From positions 1-22,535 of the forward strand of contig DZAU01000022.1 in NCBI GenBank assembly GCA_022729635.1: 22,535 bases of DNA. Reading direction: 5' to 3'. The notes under the pieces are model-generated. The model was not told where the DNA came from and ran no database searches. It saw only the letters and a program-made list of their open reading frames with translations. Origin of the DNA: Flavobacterium psychrophilum (GTDB taxonomy: Bacteria; Bacteroidota; Bacteroidia; Flavobacteriales; Flavobacteriaceae). Made by a program: the position numbers and the translations under genes. How positions within the stretch are numbered: position 1 is the first letter of the stretch; every line of letters begins with the position of its first letter. Below, in pieces: positions 1-7,446 of this stretch.

Positions 1-78
1 AAAAATTACAACGACATCGAGGAAAGAGATATTATTGAGGCTTACCACGAAGTAGAGATCAAAAAGAAATTGAAATAG
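1..78 (+). CDS. infB: Translation initiation factor IF-2, C-terminal end (partial)
   Basis: The window opens inside a reading frame that runs from base 1 to a TAG stop at 76-78 and encodes 25 residues. The start KNYNDIEERDIIEAYHEVE matches the end of IF-2 domain IV, where E. coli IF-2 has a closely similar KNYND...GDVIEVFE segment followed by a short basic tail. IF-2 is the GTPase that places initiator tRNA on the 30S ribosomal subunit; this C-terminal end belongs to the part that binds fMet-tRNA. Everything upstream, including the G domain, is outside the window. The identification rests only on this short tail, so it is good but not certain. A strong terminator follows 20 bases after the stop. 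Confidence 0.8.
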   Translation, partial: KNYNDIEERDIIEAYHEVEIKKKLK

Positions 79-98
79 AGTTTCGATATATTTATAGG

Positions 99-130
99 AA
101 ATCCCTCGTCGCGGCGAGGGATTTTTTGTT
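99..130 (+). terminator. Rho-independent terminator behind infB
   Basis: A 10-bp stem, AAATCCCTCG (99-108) with CGAGGGATTT (115-124), closes a 6-base loop and runs into a T tract at 122-127. It starts 20 bases after the infB stop, so it should end the infB transcript. Confidence 0.9.
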
Positions 131-301
131 TTAGATTGTGGCTAATTGTTTTCAGAAATTATTTAGGTTTTTAGTAGATTTGTTTGAGCATATTGGATTT
201 GGTTCCCGATAGCTCGGATTTAACAAAATTATCTCGTAAACGCTAGCGCAGAATTGCATTCTGTGCCCACAAACACAAGATAACAAAAACATCAACAAAC
301 A
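131..301. other. Non-coding segment with small palindromes between infB and the SPOR gene
   Basis: No credible gene is seen here. The segment holds a short imperfect dyad CCGATAGCTCGG near 208-219, a perfect 8-bp palindrome CGCTAGCG at 241-248, and a hairpin with a 9-bp stem (one G-T pair) and a 3-base loop, GCGCAGAAT (246-254) with ATTCTGTGC (258-266). There is no T tract after that hairpin, so it does not look like a terminator. It may be a decayed intergenic repeat. Confidence 0.4.
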
Positions 302-333
302 AAAAAAGCAACCCAATTTGAGTTGCTTTTTTG
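302..333 (-). terminator. Terminator of the SPOR gene, symmetric enough to work in both directions
   Basis: An 11-bp stem, AAAAAAGCAAC (302-312) with GTTGCTTTTTT (322-332), encloses a 9-base loop. It begins about 20 bases past the stop of the minus-strand SPOR gene. The A tract on one side and T tract on the other mean that it could also stop plus-strand read-through from infB. Confidence 0.85.
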
Positions 334-351
334 TTTAAAGTCTAAAAAAAA

Positions 352-741
352 CTATCTACTCGGCTTAATCAAAAGCACATTTTTGTATCTATCTTTTATA
401 TCTGCCAAAGTTCTTTCGGCTTCAATGCGGGTTCTGAAATTGCCAACCCAAACTTTATAATTAGGAGTATTAAAAACAATTGTGGCATCAATGGCTGCGA
501 ACTCTTGTTTGAACTCGTTCAAGGTTTTTTTTGCGTTTTCACTGCCACCATTATAAATTTGAATTTTATAAGAATCGTTTACGGTAAGTGAGGCATTTAT
601 TTTCCTTTTTTCGTTCAATAATTGCTCGAATTTCGGGTCTTGAGTTACAGTAACGTTTTGGTCTTGTGCGTTTAAATAACAAGTCGAAAGACCCATTAAT
701 ATGAAGGAGAAAACCATTTTTCTGGCAACTATAATTCTCAT
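352..741 (-). CDS. Small exported SPOR-domain protein
   Basis: This 129-residue protein starts with a hydrophobic signal peptide (about residues 9-25) ending in LNAQ, a common Flavobacteriaceae signal-peptidase I site, so it is probably periplasmic. The Cys at 21 sits in a poor lipobox (LSTC). Residues 57-127 fit a SPOR domain: SYKIQIYNGG opens the fold, NYKVWVGNFRTRIEAERTL is the typical second half, and the protein ends within it. SPOR domains bind peptidoglycan lacking stem peptides and often mark cell-division or wall-remodelling proteins; the actual role of this one is unknown. ATG at 741 is the longest start; an ATG at 717 (Met9) would also leave a usable signal peptide. It is transcribed away from the act operon and has its own promoter and terminator. 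Confidence 0.85.
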   Translation of the reverse strand: MRIIVARKMVFSFILMGLSTCYLNAQDQNVTVTQDPKFEQLLNEKRKINASLTVNDSYKIQIYNGGSENAKKTLNEFKQEFAAIDATIVFNTPNYKVWVGNFRTRIEAERTLADIKDRYKNVLLIKPSR

Positions 742-759
742 AACAAAATTATTTTTCTA

Positions 760-789
760 CAAAAATAGTGTTTAATGAATAAAACTAAA
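760..789 (-). promoter_or_regulatory. Predicted promoter of the SPOR gene
   Basis: On the minus strand, TATTTTTG (767 down to 760) is an exact match to the Bacteroidota -7 element TAnnTTTG. A weak -33 match, TTTAG (789 to 785), lies 17 bases upstream. Transcription would start near 755, leaving a leader of roughly 12-15 bases before the ATG at 741. The -33 box is poor, so this is a prediction from the -7 box. Confidence 0.5.
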
Positions 790-842
790 GCACTATTATT
801 ATTTAGAATCAATATAAATTATATTTAAGACTATTTTAAGGT

Positions 843-872
843 TTTGAGAATAGGTCATAAAGTGTATTTTTG
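843..872 (+). promoter_or_regulatory. Predicted promoter of the act-cox respiratory operon
   Basis: TTTG (843-846), an 18-base spacer, and TATTTTTG (865-872) match both halves of the known flavobacterial promoter (TTG, 17-23 bases, TAnnTTTG). Transcription should start near 877, giving a leader of about 80 bases before actA. A second exact -7 match, TAAATTTG, lies at 910-917 but has no clear -33 box, so it is at most a secondary promoter. Confidence 0.7.
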
Positions 873-955
873 TCGAATATTTTAAGGAAAAGTGATTTTT
901 ATCATATTTTAAATTTGGTAAAAATCATATAAACATTGTAGATAATCATTATTAT

Positions 956-2278
956 ATGAAAAAGGTGGGTAACCATAATTCGATTTCAAGGAAATTATAT
1001 TTAAGTCTAGCCTTGATGCTAAGCTTATCATTAACTTCTTATGCTCAAGATGCAGCACCAGCGGCTCCAGTAGCAACAACAGCAACTCCCGCTGCAACTT
1101 CAGGTGGCGATTCGGTAAAAGGAAAAGAGCTATTTAACACTAATTGTGCTGCTTGTCATAAACTCGATGCAAAAGCAACCGGACCAGCGCTTAGAGGTGT
1201 TGGTGCCAAATATGACAAAGCATGGCTATACAAATGGATTAAAAACAGTGGTGATTTAATTAAATCTGGTGATGCTGTTGCCGTAAAAGTATTCGAGGAA
1301 AACAGTAAAATACCAATGACTCCTTTTCCACAATTGTCGGATGCAGATATAGACAATATCATTGCTTATACGATGGAAAAAAAGGAAGCTGCTCCGGCAG
1401 CCCTTCCGGGAGCAAAACCTAAAGGAGAAGATACAGGAATTTCAAACAACTTAATTCTCGGTGCGTTATCTTTAATAATGGCAATACTTATTGTAATGCT
1501 GTTAATAGTAAACAATGTTTTAAGAAAAGTAGCTGCGGCAAATGGAATAAACGTGTCTCCAAAACAACCAACGATTTCTATCTGGAAGGCATTTGCAAAA
1601 AATCAGTTTTTAGTCTTGGTTTCTTCCATATTCTTATTGTTGGCTAGTGCTTTTTTTGTATATGGTTATTTAATGCAAGTTGGTGTTGACCAAGAATATG
1701 CACCAGTGCAACCAATACATTTCTCACACAGAATTCACGCAGGCAGCAACGGAGTAGATTGTAATTACTGCCACTCAGCGGCACGTGTTGGTAAAACAGC
1801 AGGAATTCCTTCTTTGAATGTGTGTATGAACTGTCACAAAAACATTTCGGAAGTTTCAGATACAACTGCAACGGCTGAACATTCTAAAGATTTCTACGAT
1901 AAAGAAATTGCCAAATTATATAAAGCTGTTGGTTGGGACGCAGCCAATCAAAAATATACCGGAAAAACAGAACCTGTAAAATGGGTTCGTATTCATAACT
2001 TGCAAAGTTTTGTTTATTTCAATCACTCGCAGCACGTTACCGTTGCAGGTGTTGAATGTCAAACTTGTCACGGACCAGTTCAAACCTTCGAAGTTCAAAA
2101 ACAATTTGCCAAAATGACTATGGGTTGGTGTGTTGATTGTCATAGAAAAACCGAAGTTAAAATGGAAGGCAACGACTATTACAAAAAAATTCACGAACAA
2201 CTTTCAAAAAAATACGGTGTTGACAAGTTGACTGCAGCACAGATGGGTGGATTGGAATGTGGTAAATGCCATTATTAA
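956..2278 (+). CDS. actA: Alternative complex III subunit ActA, fused to an N-terminal mono-haem cytochrome c
   Basis: This 440-residue multihaem cytochrome carries electrons on the periplasmic side of alternative complex III. A signal peptide ends near SYA (30). An Ala/Pro/Thr-rich linker leads to a class I cytochrome c domain with CAACH (64-68) and a likely Met ligand in KIPMTPFPQL (Met121). Two membrane helices follow (about 165-187 and 218-240). The ActA core then has five haem motifs: CNYCH (269-273), CMNCH (290-294), CQTCH (368-372), CVDCH (392-396) and CGKCH (435-439), the last one residue from the C-terminus. The five-haem part with a membrane anchor is the ActA family signature; the sixth haem domain at the front is a fusion that could deliver electrons to the neighbouring aa3 oxidase. 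It is the first gene of the operon. ATG at 956 gives a complete signal peptide. Confidence 0.95.
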   Translation: MKKVGNHNSISRKLYLSLALMLSLSLTSYAQDAAPAAPVATTATPAATSGGDSVKGKELFNTNCAACHKLDAKATGPALRGVGAKYDKAWLYKWIKNSGDLIKSGDAVAVKVFEENSKIPMTPFPQLSDADIDNIIAYTMEKKEAAPAALPGAKPKGEDTGISNNLILGALSLIMAILIVMLLIVNNVLRKVAAANGINVSPKQPTISIWKAFAKNQFLVLVSSIFLLLASAFFVYGYLMQVGVDQEYAPVQPIHFSHRIHAGSNGVDCNYCHSAARVGKTAGIPSLNVCMNCHKNISEVSDTTATAEHSKDFYDKEIAKLYKAVGWDAANQKYTGKTEPVKWVRIHNLQSFVYFNHSQHVTVAGVECQTCHGPVQTFEVQKQFAKMTMGWCVDCHRKTEVKMEGNDYYKKIHEQLSKKYGVDKLTAAQMGGLECGKCHY

Positions 2279-2298
2279 AAAGTTAAATAAAGTTATGA

Positions 2299-2331
2299 TT
2301 ATGGTTTGAAGTTTTAAGCCATAAACCATAA
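2299..2331 (+). repeat. Inverted repeat in the actA-actB gap
   Basis: TTATGGTTT (2299-2307) and AAACCATAA (2323-2331) form a perfect 9-bp inverted repeat around a 15-base loop in the 83-base gap. The overlapping AAGCCAT (2316-2322) could pair with ATGGTTT instead, using a G-T pair. There is no T tract, so it is not a typical terminator. It may be an mRNA hairpin between co-transcribed genes. Confidence 0.4.
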
Positions 2332-2361
2332 ACAACAAACAATAAACAATATTTATAGAAT

Positions 2362-5300
2362 ATGTCATCAAACAAAAAATACTGGAAAAGTGTTGAAGAA
2401 CTAAACGGAAATAGTTCTATTGTTGAGGCGCTTAAAAATAACGAATTCGTTGAAGAAATTCCTACCGATGAATTTTTAGGAAATGAGGGTGCTTTATCCT
2501 CTTCAACCACAACACGTCGTGATTTTTTAAAGTACGTTGGATTTACAACTGCGGCCGCCACACTTGCAGCCTGCGAAGGTCCTGTTCACAAAACGATTCC
2601 TTATGTTGTGCAACCGGAACAAATTATCCCTGGAATTGCCGATTATTATGCCACATCAGTTTTTGACGGATATGATTTTGCTAACCTTTTAGTAAAAACA
2701 CGTGAAGGACGACCTATCAAAATTGATAATAATACAATGACAGGCACAAAATTTGCTGCCAATGCCAGAATCCACGCTTCTATTTTGTCATTATACGACA
2801 GTATGCGTTTGAAAGAACCAAAAATTGCTGGTAAAAATGCTACTTGGGTTGATGTTGATTCTAAAATAAAAGCAAGTTTGGCTGAAGCCAAAACAAAAGG
2901 AGGACAGGTTGTTCTTTTGACCAATACCTTGGCAAGTCCGTCAACTGAAAAGTTGATAGCCGAATTTCTTGCTAAAAACCCAAATGCAAAACACGTAATA
3001 TATGATGCCGTTTCTGAATCAGCAACATTAGATGCTTTCGAAATGGTTTATGGGGAAAGAGCTTTGGTTGATTATGATTTCTCTAAAGCATCAGTAATTG
3101 TTTCTGTTGGTGCAGATTTACTTGGAGATTGGCAAGGTGGAAGTTATGACAAAGGTTATGCTCAAGGCAGAATTCCTAAAAACGGAAAAATGTCTAAACA
3201 TTTTCAGTTAGAAGCTAATATGACTTTGTCTGGTGCTGCTGCCGATAAACGTTTGGCAATGTCAACTGCCAATCAAAAACAAGCATTGGTACAAATTTAT
3301 AATACGGTTGTTGGAGCTTCGGTTCCGGTAACTTTGGATGCAAAATTTAAAGCCGAAGTTGCAAAAACCGCTCAAGAATTAGTTAAAGCAGGAAGTAAAG
3401 GTGTTTTGGTTTCTGGCATTCAAGATAAAAATGCACAGTTATTGGTTTTAGCCATTAATCAAAAATTAGCTAGTGAATCTTTTTCAACCTTTGGAACAAG
3501 ACAAATCAGAAAAGGATCTAACGAAAAAGTAGCGCAATTGGTTGCTGATATGAAAGCAGGAAGCGTTCATACTTTGATTATGAGCGGAGTGAATCCTGTT
3601 TATTCATTACCAAATTCGAAAGATTTTGTTGAAGGATTGAAAAAAGTAAGTCTTTCGGCTTCATTCTCTTTGAGAGAAGACGAAACCGCTTCAATAACTA
3701 CTATTGCTGCTGCAGCACCTCATTATTTAGAATCTTGGGGAGATGTAAGCATCACAAAAGGAACATACGGTTTGACTCAACCTACAATTCGTCCTTTGTT
3801 TAACACCAAACAATTTCAGGACGTTTTATTGTCATTGAATGGAATTGCCGGAACGTATTACGATTATTTAAAAGCAAGTTCAGCATCAATAATTGCAGGT
3901 TCTACTTGGAATCAAGTATTGCACGACGGAATTTTTGTTGGAACTATACCTTCAGTTTCTGCTGGTTCAGCTGATTATACTGCTGCTGCAAATGCTTTGG
4001 CACAATCAAAAGCAGCCCCAAGTTTAGAATTAAATTTATATACAAAAACCGGTTTAGGAGATGGTCAACAAGCCAACAATCCTTGGTTGCAAGAGTTTCC
4101 AGATCCAATCACAAGAGTTTCTTGGGATAACTATGTTACTGTTTCGAATGCCGATGCCAAGCTTTTAGGATTAACAAACGAAATTGTTGCTAACGGAGGT
4201 TTAAACGGAAGCACTGCTACTATTAAAACTGCCGATGGAATCGTTTTAGAAAACGTTCCGGTAATCGTTCAGCCAGGACAAGCCATTGGAACCGTTGGTT
4301 TGGCTTTGGGTTATGGTAAAAAAGCGGCATTAAAAGAAGAAATGCAAGTAGGTGTAAATGCCTATTCTTTATATAAAGGTTTCAATACTATACAATCGGT
4401 TACACTGACAAAAGTTGGTGATGATTATGAGTTTGCTTGTGTTCAAGGTCAAAAAACTTTGATGGGAAGAGGCGATATTATTAAAGAAACTACTTTAGAA
4501 ATATTCAATACCAAAGATGCTGAGTTTTGGAATGAACAACCAATGGTTTCATTGGATCACAAAGAAGTAAAAGCAACTTCGGTAGATTTATGGGCATCAT
4601 TTGATCGTTCTGTAGGACATCATTTTAATCTTTCAATCGATTTGAATGCCTGTACAGGTTGTGGTTCTTGCGTTATTGCTTGCCACGCCGAAAATAACGT
4701 TCCTGTTGTAGGAAAGGCTGAAGTGAGAAGAAGTCGTGATATGCACTGGTTGCGCATCGATAGATATTATTCCTCTGAAGAAACTTTTGCTGGAGATAAT
4801 GAAAGAAAAGAAAATATTGCAGGTTTATCAAGTTCACTTTCTACATTCAATGAAATGGAACACGCCTCGGATAATCCACAAGTAGCTTTCCAACCTGTGA
4901 TGTGTCAACACTGTAACCACGCACCTTGCGAAACAGTTTGTCCTGTTGCGGCAACATCTCACAGCCGTCAAGGGCAAAACAATATGGCGTATAACCGTTG
5001 TGTAGGTACACGTTATTGCGCTAACAACTGTCCTTATAAAGTGCGTCGTTTTAACTGGTTCTTATACAGTCAAAACAGCGAATTTGATTTCCACATGAAT
5101 GATGATTTAGGTCGTATGGTATTGAATCCAGATGTAAGTGTACGTTCTCGTGGAGTTATGGAAAAATGCTCTTTGTGTATTCAACAAACGCAAGCGACAA
5201 TTCTTGCAGCTAAAAATGAGGGTAGAGTTATTGTTGACGGAGAATTCCAAACCGCTTGTTCTAGTGCTTGTACTTCGGGAGCAATGATTTTTGGAGATGT

Positions 5301-5418
5301 TAACGATACCGAAAGTCAGGTTGCTAAATTAGCAGAAGACGAAAGAATGTATCATTTGTTAGAACACGTAGGAACAAAACCAAATGTGTTTTATCATGTT
5401 AAAGTTAGAAATACATAA
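2362..5418 (+). CDS. actB: Alternative complex III subunit ActB, iron-sulphur protein with molybdopterin-type fold
   Basis: This 1018-residue subunit passes electrons from the quinol site to the haems of complex III. It has a twin-arginine signal (TTRRDFLK, Arg52-Arg53) followed by a lipobox LAAC (Cys71), so it should be exported folded through Tat and anchored by lipid. Residues of roughly 75-730 resemble the molybdopterin oxidoreductase catalytic fold, which in ACIII is known to carry no molybdenum. The C-terminal third is a four-cluster ferredoxin module: C764/C767/C770/C774, C848/C851/C856/C860, C880/C886/C890, and C936/C939 with C966/C970. The third group reads CVGTRYC, with Thr where a fourth Cys would sit, which predicts the [3Fe-4S] cluster known for ACIII. 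The length matches the fused B1-B2 form. ATG at 2362 precedes the long cytoplasmic N-terminus usual in this family. Confidence 0.95.
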   Translation: MSSNKKYWKSVEELNGNSSIVEALKNNEFVEEIPTDEFLGNEGALSSSTTTRRDFLKYVGFTTAAATLAACEGPVHKTIPYVVQPEQIIPGIADYYATSVFDGYDFANLLVKTREGRPIKIDNNTMTGTKFAANARIHASILSLYDSMRLKEPKIAGKNATWVDVDSKIKASLAEAKTKGGQVVLLTNTLASPSTEKLIAEFLAKNPNAKHVIYDAVSESATLDAFEMVYGERALVDYDFSKASVIVSVGADLLGDWQGGSYDKGYAQGRIPKNGKMSKHFQLEANMTLSGAAADKRLAMSTANQKQALVQIYNTVVGASVPVTLDAKFKAEVAKTAQELVKAGSKGVLVSGIQDKNAQLLVLAINQKLASESFSTFGTRQIRKGSNEKVAQLVADMKAGSVHTLIMSGVNPVYSLPNSKDFVEGLKKVSLSASFSLREDETASITTIAAAAPHYLESWGDVSITKGTYGLTQPTIRPLFNTKQFQDVLLSLNGIAGTYYDYLKASSASIIAGSTWNQVLHDGIFVGTIPSVSAGSADYTAAANALAQSKAAPSLELNLYTKTGLGDGQQANNPWLQEFPDPITRVSWDNYVTVSNADAKLLGLTNEIVANGGLNGSTATIKTADGIVLENVPVIVQPGQAIGTVGLALGYGKKAALKEEMQVGVNAYSLYKGFNTIQSVTLTKVGDDYEFACVQGQKTLMGRGDIIKETTLEIFNTKDAEFWNEQPMVSLDHKEVKATSVDLWASFDRSVGHHFNLSIDLNACTGCGSCVIACHAENNVPVVGKAEVRRSRDMHWLRIDRYYSSEETFAGDNERKENIAGLSSSLSTFNEMEHASDNPQVAFQPVMCQHCNHAPCETVCPVAATSHSRQGQNNMAYNRCVGTRYCANNCPYKVRRFNWFLYSQNSEFDFHMNDDLGRMVLNPDVSVRSRGVMEKCSLCIQQTQATILAAKNEGRVIVDGEFQTACSSACTSGAMIFGDVNDTESQVAKLAEDERMYHLLEHVGTKPNVFYHVKVRNT

Positions 5419-5429
5419 TCAATTGCGAC

Positions 5430-5439
5430 GACAATTGTC
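5430..5439. repeat. Perfect 10-bp palindrome in the actB-actC gap
   Basis: GACAATTGTC reads the same on both strands and is nested inside ATTGC (5422-5426) and GCAAT (5444-5448). The 99-base gap is otherwise A-rich, with a short direct repeat of AAAATCT near 5494-5508 and no clear -7 element. It could be an operator or merely chance in AT-rich DNA. Confidence 0.25.
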
Positions 5440-5517
5440 AATAGCAATAACCAATAAATAATTGTAAAATATAGATAAAGAATCGGTTTTTTAAAATCTA
5501 AAATCTAAAATAAAATT

Positions 5518-6921
5518 ATGTCTCATATATACGACGCACCCATTAGAAAACCTTTAATCATAGGTGATAAATCATATCACGATGTAACAGTAGATGTTGC
5601 TGCACCTGTTGAAGGAAAAGCCAACAAACAATGGTGGATTGTGTTTTCAATCGCATTAACAGCTTTCCTTTGGGGATTGGGCTGTATCGTTTACACCATT
5701 TCTACCGGTATTGGAACATGGGGATTAAATAAAACAGTAGGTTGGGCTTGGGATATTACTAACTTCGTTTGGTGGGTTGGTATTGGTCACGCAGGAACCT
5801 TGATTTCGGCAGTACTTTTATTATTCCGTCAACGATGGAGAATGGCCATTAACCGTTCTGCGGAAGCAATGACCATTTTCTCGGTAATTCAAGCGGGTTT
5901 ATTTCCAATTATCCACATGGGTCGTCCTTGGCTGGCTTATTGGGTTGTGCCAATTCCGAATCAGTTTGGGTCATTATGGGTTAACTTTAACTCTCCATTA
6001 CTTTGGGATGTATTCGCAATCTCCACTTACCTTTCTGTATCATTGGTTTTCTGGTGGACAGGCTTGTTGCCTGATTTTGCAATGCTTAGAGACAGAGCAA
6101 TTACTCCTTTTAATAAAAAAATCTATTCTATTTTGAGTTTTGGATGGAGCGGAAGAGCAAAAGACTGGCAACGTTTTGAGGAAGTTTCCTTAGTTCTTGC
6201 AGGTTTGGCAACGCCACTTGTGCTTTCGGTTCACACCATTGTATCGATGGACTTTGCTACTTCGGTAATTCCGGGATGGCATACTACCATTTTTCCTCCA
6301 TACTTTGTGGCTGGAGCCGTTTTCTCAGGATTTGCTATGGTAAATACTTTGCTTATCATTATGAGAAAAGTTTCTCATCTTGAAGATTATATCACGATTC
6401 AACATATCGAATTGATGAATATTGTAATCATGATTACAGGTTCTATCGTAGGTGTTGCTTACATTACCGAGCTTTTTGTAGCCTGGTATTCAGGAGTTGA
6501 ATATGAACAATATGCCTTTTTGAACAGAGCAACCGGACCGTACTGGTGGGCTTATTGGTCAATGATGACTTGCAACGTATTTTCTCCACAATTTATGTGG
6601 TTCAAAAAATTAAGAACAAGTATTATGTTCTCTTTCATCATCTCGATTGTAGTAAATATTGGAATGTGGTTCGAAAGGTTTGTAATTATCGTAACTTCGT
6701 TACACAGAGATTACCTTCCATCATCTTGGACAATGTTTTCACCAACATTTGTAGATATTGGAACTTTCATTGGAACAATTGGATTCTTTTTTGTGTTGTT
6801 TTTATTGTACGCCAGAACATTCCCAGTTATAGCTCAGGCAGAGGTAAAAACAATTTTGAAAGGAACTGGAGATAATTTTATAAAAGCAAGAGCAGCAAAT
6901 AAAGATTCACATCATGAGTAA
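5518..6921 (+). CDS. actC: Alternative complex III subunit ActC, NrfD/PsrC-like integral membrane quinol subunit
   Basis: This 467-residue, very hydrophobic protein has about ten predicted membrane helices. It belongs to the NrfD/PsrC family, whose members bind quinol on the periplasmic side and pass electrons to the iron-sulphur partner, here ActB. Family features include the helix with WWVGIGHAGTLISAVLLLFR (about 86-105), the loop FPIIHMGRPW with its conserved HxGRP, and a Trp-rich segment around 340-353. Residues 1-35 form a hydrophilic N-terminal tail without a signal peptide. In ACIII, ActC and ActF are paired paralogues; ActC is the one in contact with the iron-sulphur subunit and so the likely quinol site. 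The stop overlaps the actD start by 8 bases, so the two are probably translationally coupled. ATG at 5518 is the first base after an A-rich gap. Confidence 0.95.
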   Translation: MSHIYDAPIRKPLIIGDKSYHDVTVDVAAPVEGKANKQWWIVFSIALTAFLWGLGCIVYTISTGIGTWGLNKTVGWAWDITNFVWWVGIGHAGTLISAVLLLFRQRWRMAINRSAEAMTIFSVIQAGLFPIIHMGRPWLAYWVVPIPNQFGSLWVNFNSPLLWDVFAISTYLSVSLVFWWTGLLPDFAMLRDRAITPFNKKIYSILSFGWSGRAKDWQRFEEVSLVLAGLATPLVLSVHTIVSMDFATSVIPGWHTTIFPPYFVAGAVFSGFAMVNTLLIIMRKVSHLEDYITIQHIELMNIVIMITGSIVGVAYITELFVAWYSGVEYEQYAFLNRATGPYWWAYWSMMTCNVFSPQFMWFKKLRTSIMFSFIISIVVNIGMWFERFVIIVTSLHRDYLPSSWTMFSPTFVDIGTFIGTIGFFFVLFLLYARTFPVIAQAEVKTILKGTGDNFIKARAANKDSHHE

Positions 6922-7438
6922 TAAAGTAATACACGCCATTTATAATGACGATGATATATTGATGGATGCCGTTAAGAAAACGCGTGCAGCACACCATCAT
7001 ATTGAAGAAGTTTTTACGCCATTTCCGGTTCACGGATTGGATAAAGCAATGGGTTTGGCACCAACAAGAATAGCCATAGCATCATTTATTTATGGATGCA
7101 TTGGAATATCATTTGGAACTTGGTTGATGGATTATATCATGATTCAGGATTGGCCACAAGATATTGGTGGTAAACCAAGTTTTAGCTATATTGAAAATAT
7201 GCCGGCATTCGTTCCAATTATGTTTGAAGAAACCGTTTTTTTTGCTGCGCATTTAATGGTTATTACTTTTTATATGAGAAGTAGATTATGGCCATTCAAA
7301 GAAGCCGAAAATCCAGATGTTCGTACTACTGATGACCATTTTTTAATGGAAGTAGCAGTACATGATAACGAAAAAGAACTCGTTTCTTTTTTCGAAAATA
7401 CAGGAGCAGTAGAAGTTAAAGTAATTGAAAAGCATTAG
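6914..7438 (+). CDS. actD: Alternative complex III subunit ActD (DUF3341 family)
   Basis: This 174-residue protein has a hydrophilic N-terminal domain (1-48) with a His-rich stretch AAHHHIEEVFTPFPVHGLD, then two membrane helices, about 50-76 and 99-122, and a charged C-terminal tail of about 50 residues. The motif FTPFPVHGLDKAMG followed by two helices identifies the DUF3341/ActD family, a non-cofactor structural subunit that sits beside ActC in ACIII. The ATG lies inside the last codons of actC (ATGAGTAA, 6914-6921), the tightest junction in this operon, which supports joint synthesis with ActC. The length is close to that usual for the family. Confidence 0.93.
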   Translation: MSNKVIHAIYNDDDILMDAVKKTRAAHHHIEEVFTPFPVHGLDKAMGLAPTRIAIASFIYGCIGISFGTWLMDYIMIQDWPQDIGGKPSFSYIENMPAFVPIMFEETVFFAAHLMVITFYMRSRLWPFKEAENPDVRTTDDHFLMEVAVHDNEKELVSFFENTGAVEVKVIEKH

Positions 7439-7446
7439 TAGTAGAT

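Noticed and set aside
99..333. Riboswitch or small RNA gene bounded by the two terminators
   Set aside because: The first hairpin is explained by infB and the second by the SPOR gene; no exact promoter element is evident between them and I recognise no conserved RNA motif.
909..1097. Minus-strand open frame over the start of actA
   Set aside because: It is a shadow of actA: Leu-rich composition comes from the reverse of Ala/Pro/Thr codons, and it covers the actA start region. No family features.
2362..5418. actB as a true molybdoenzyme such as formate dehydrogenase or polysulphide reductase
   Set aside because: The gene neighbourhood (pentahaem ActA, two NrfD-like subunits, DUF3341, ActE) and the fused molybdopterin-type/ferredoxin layout are those of alternative complex III, whose ActB has no molybdenum.
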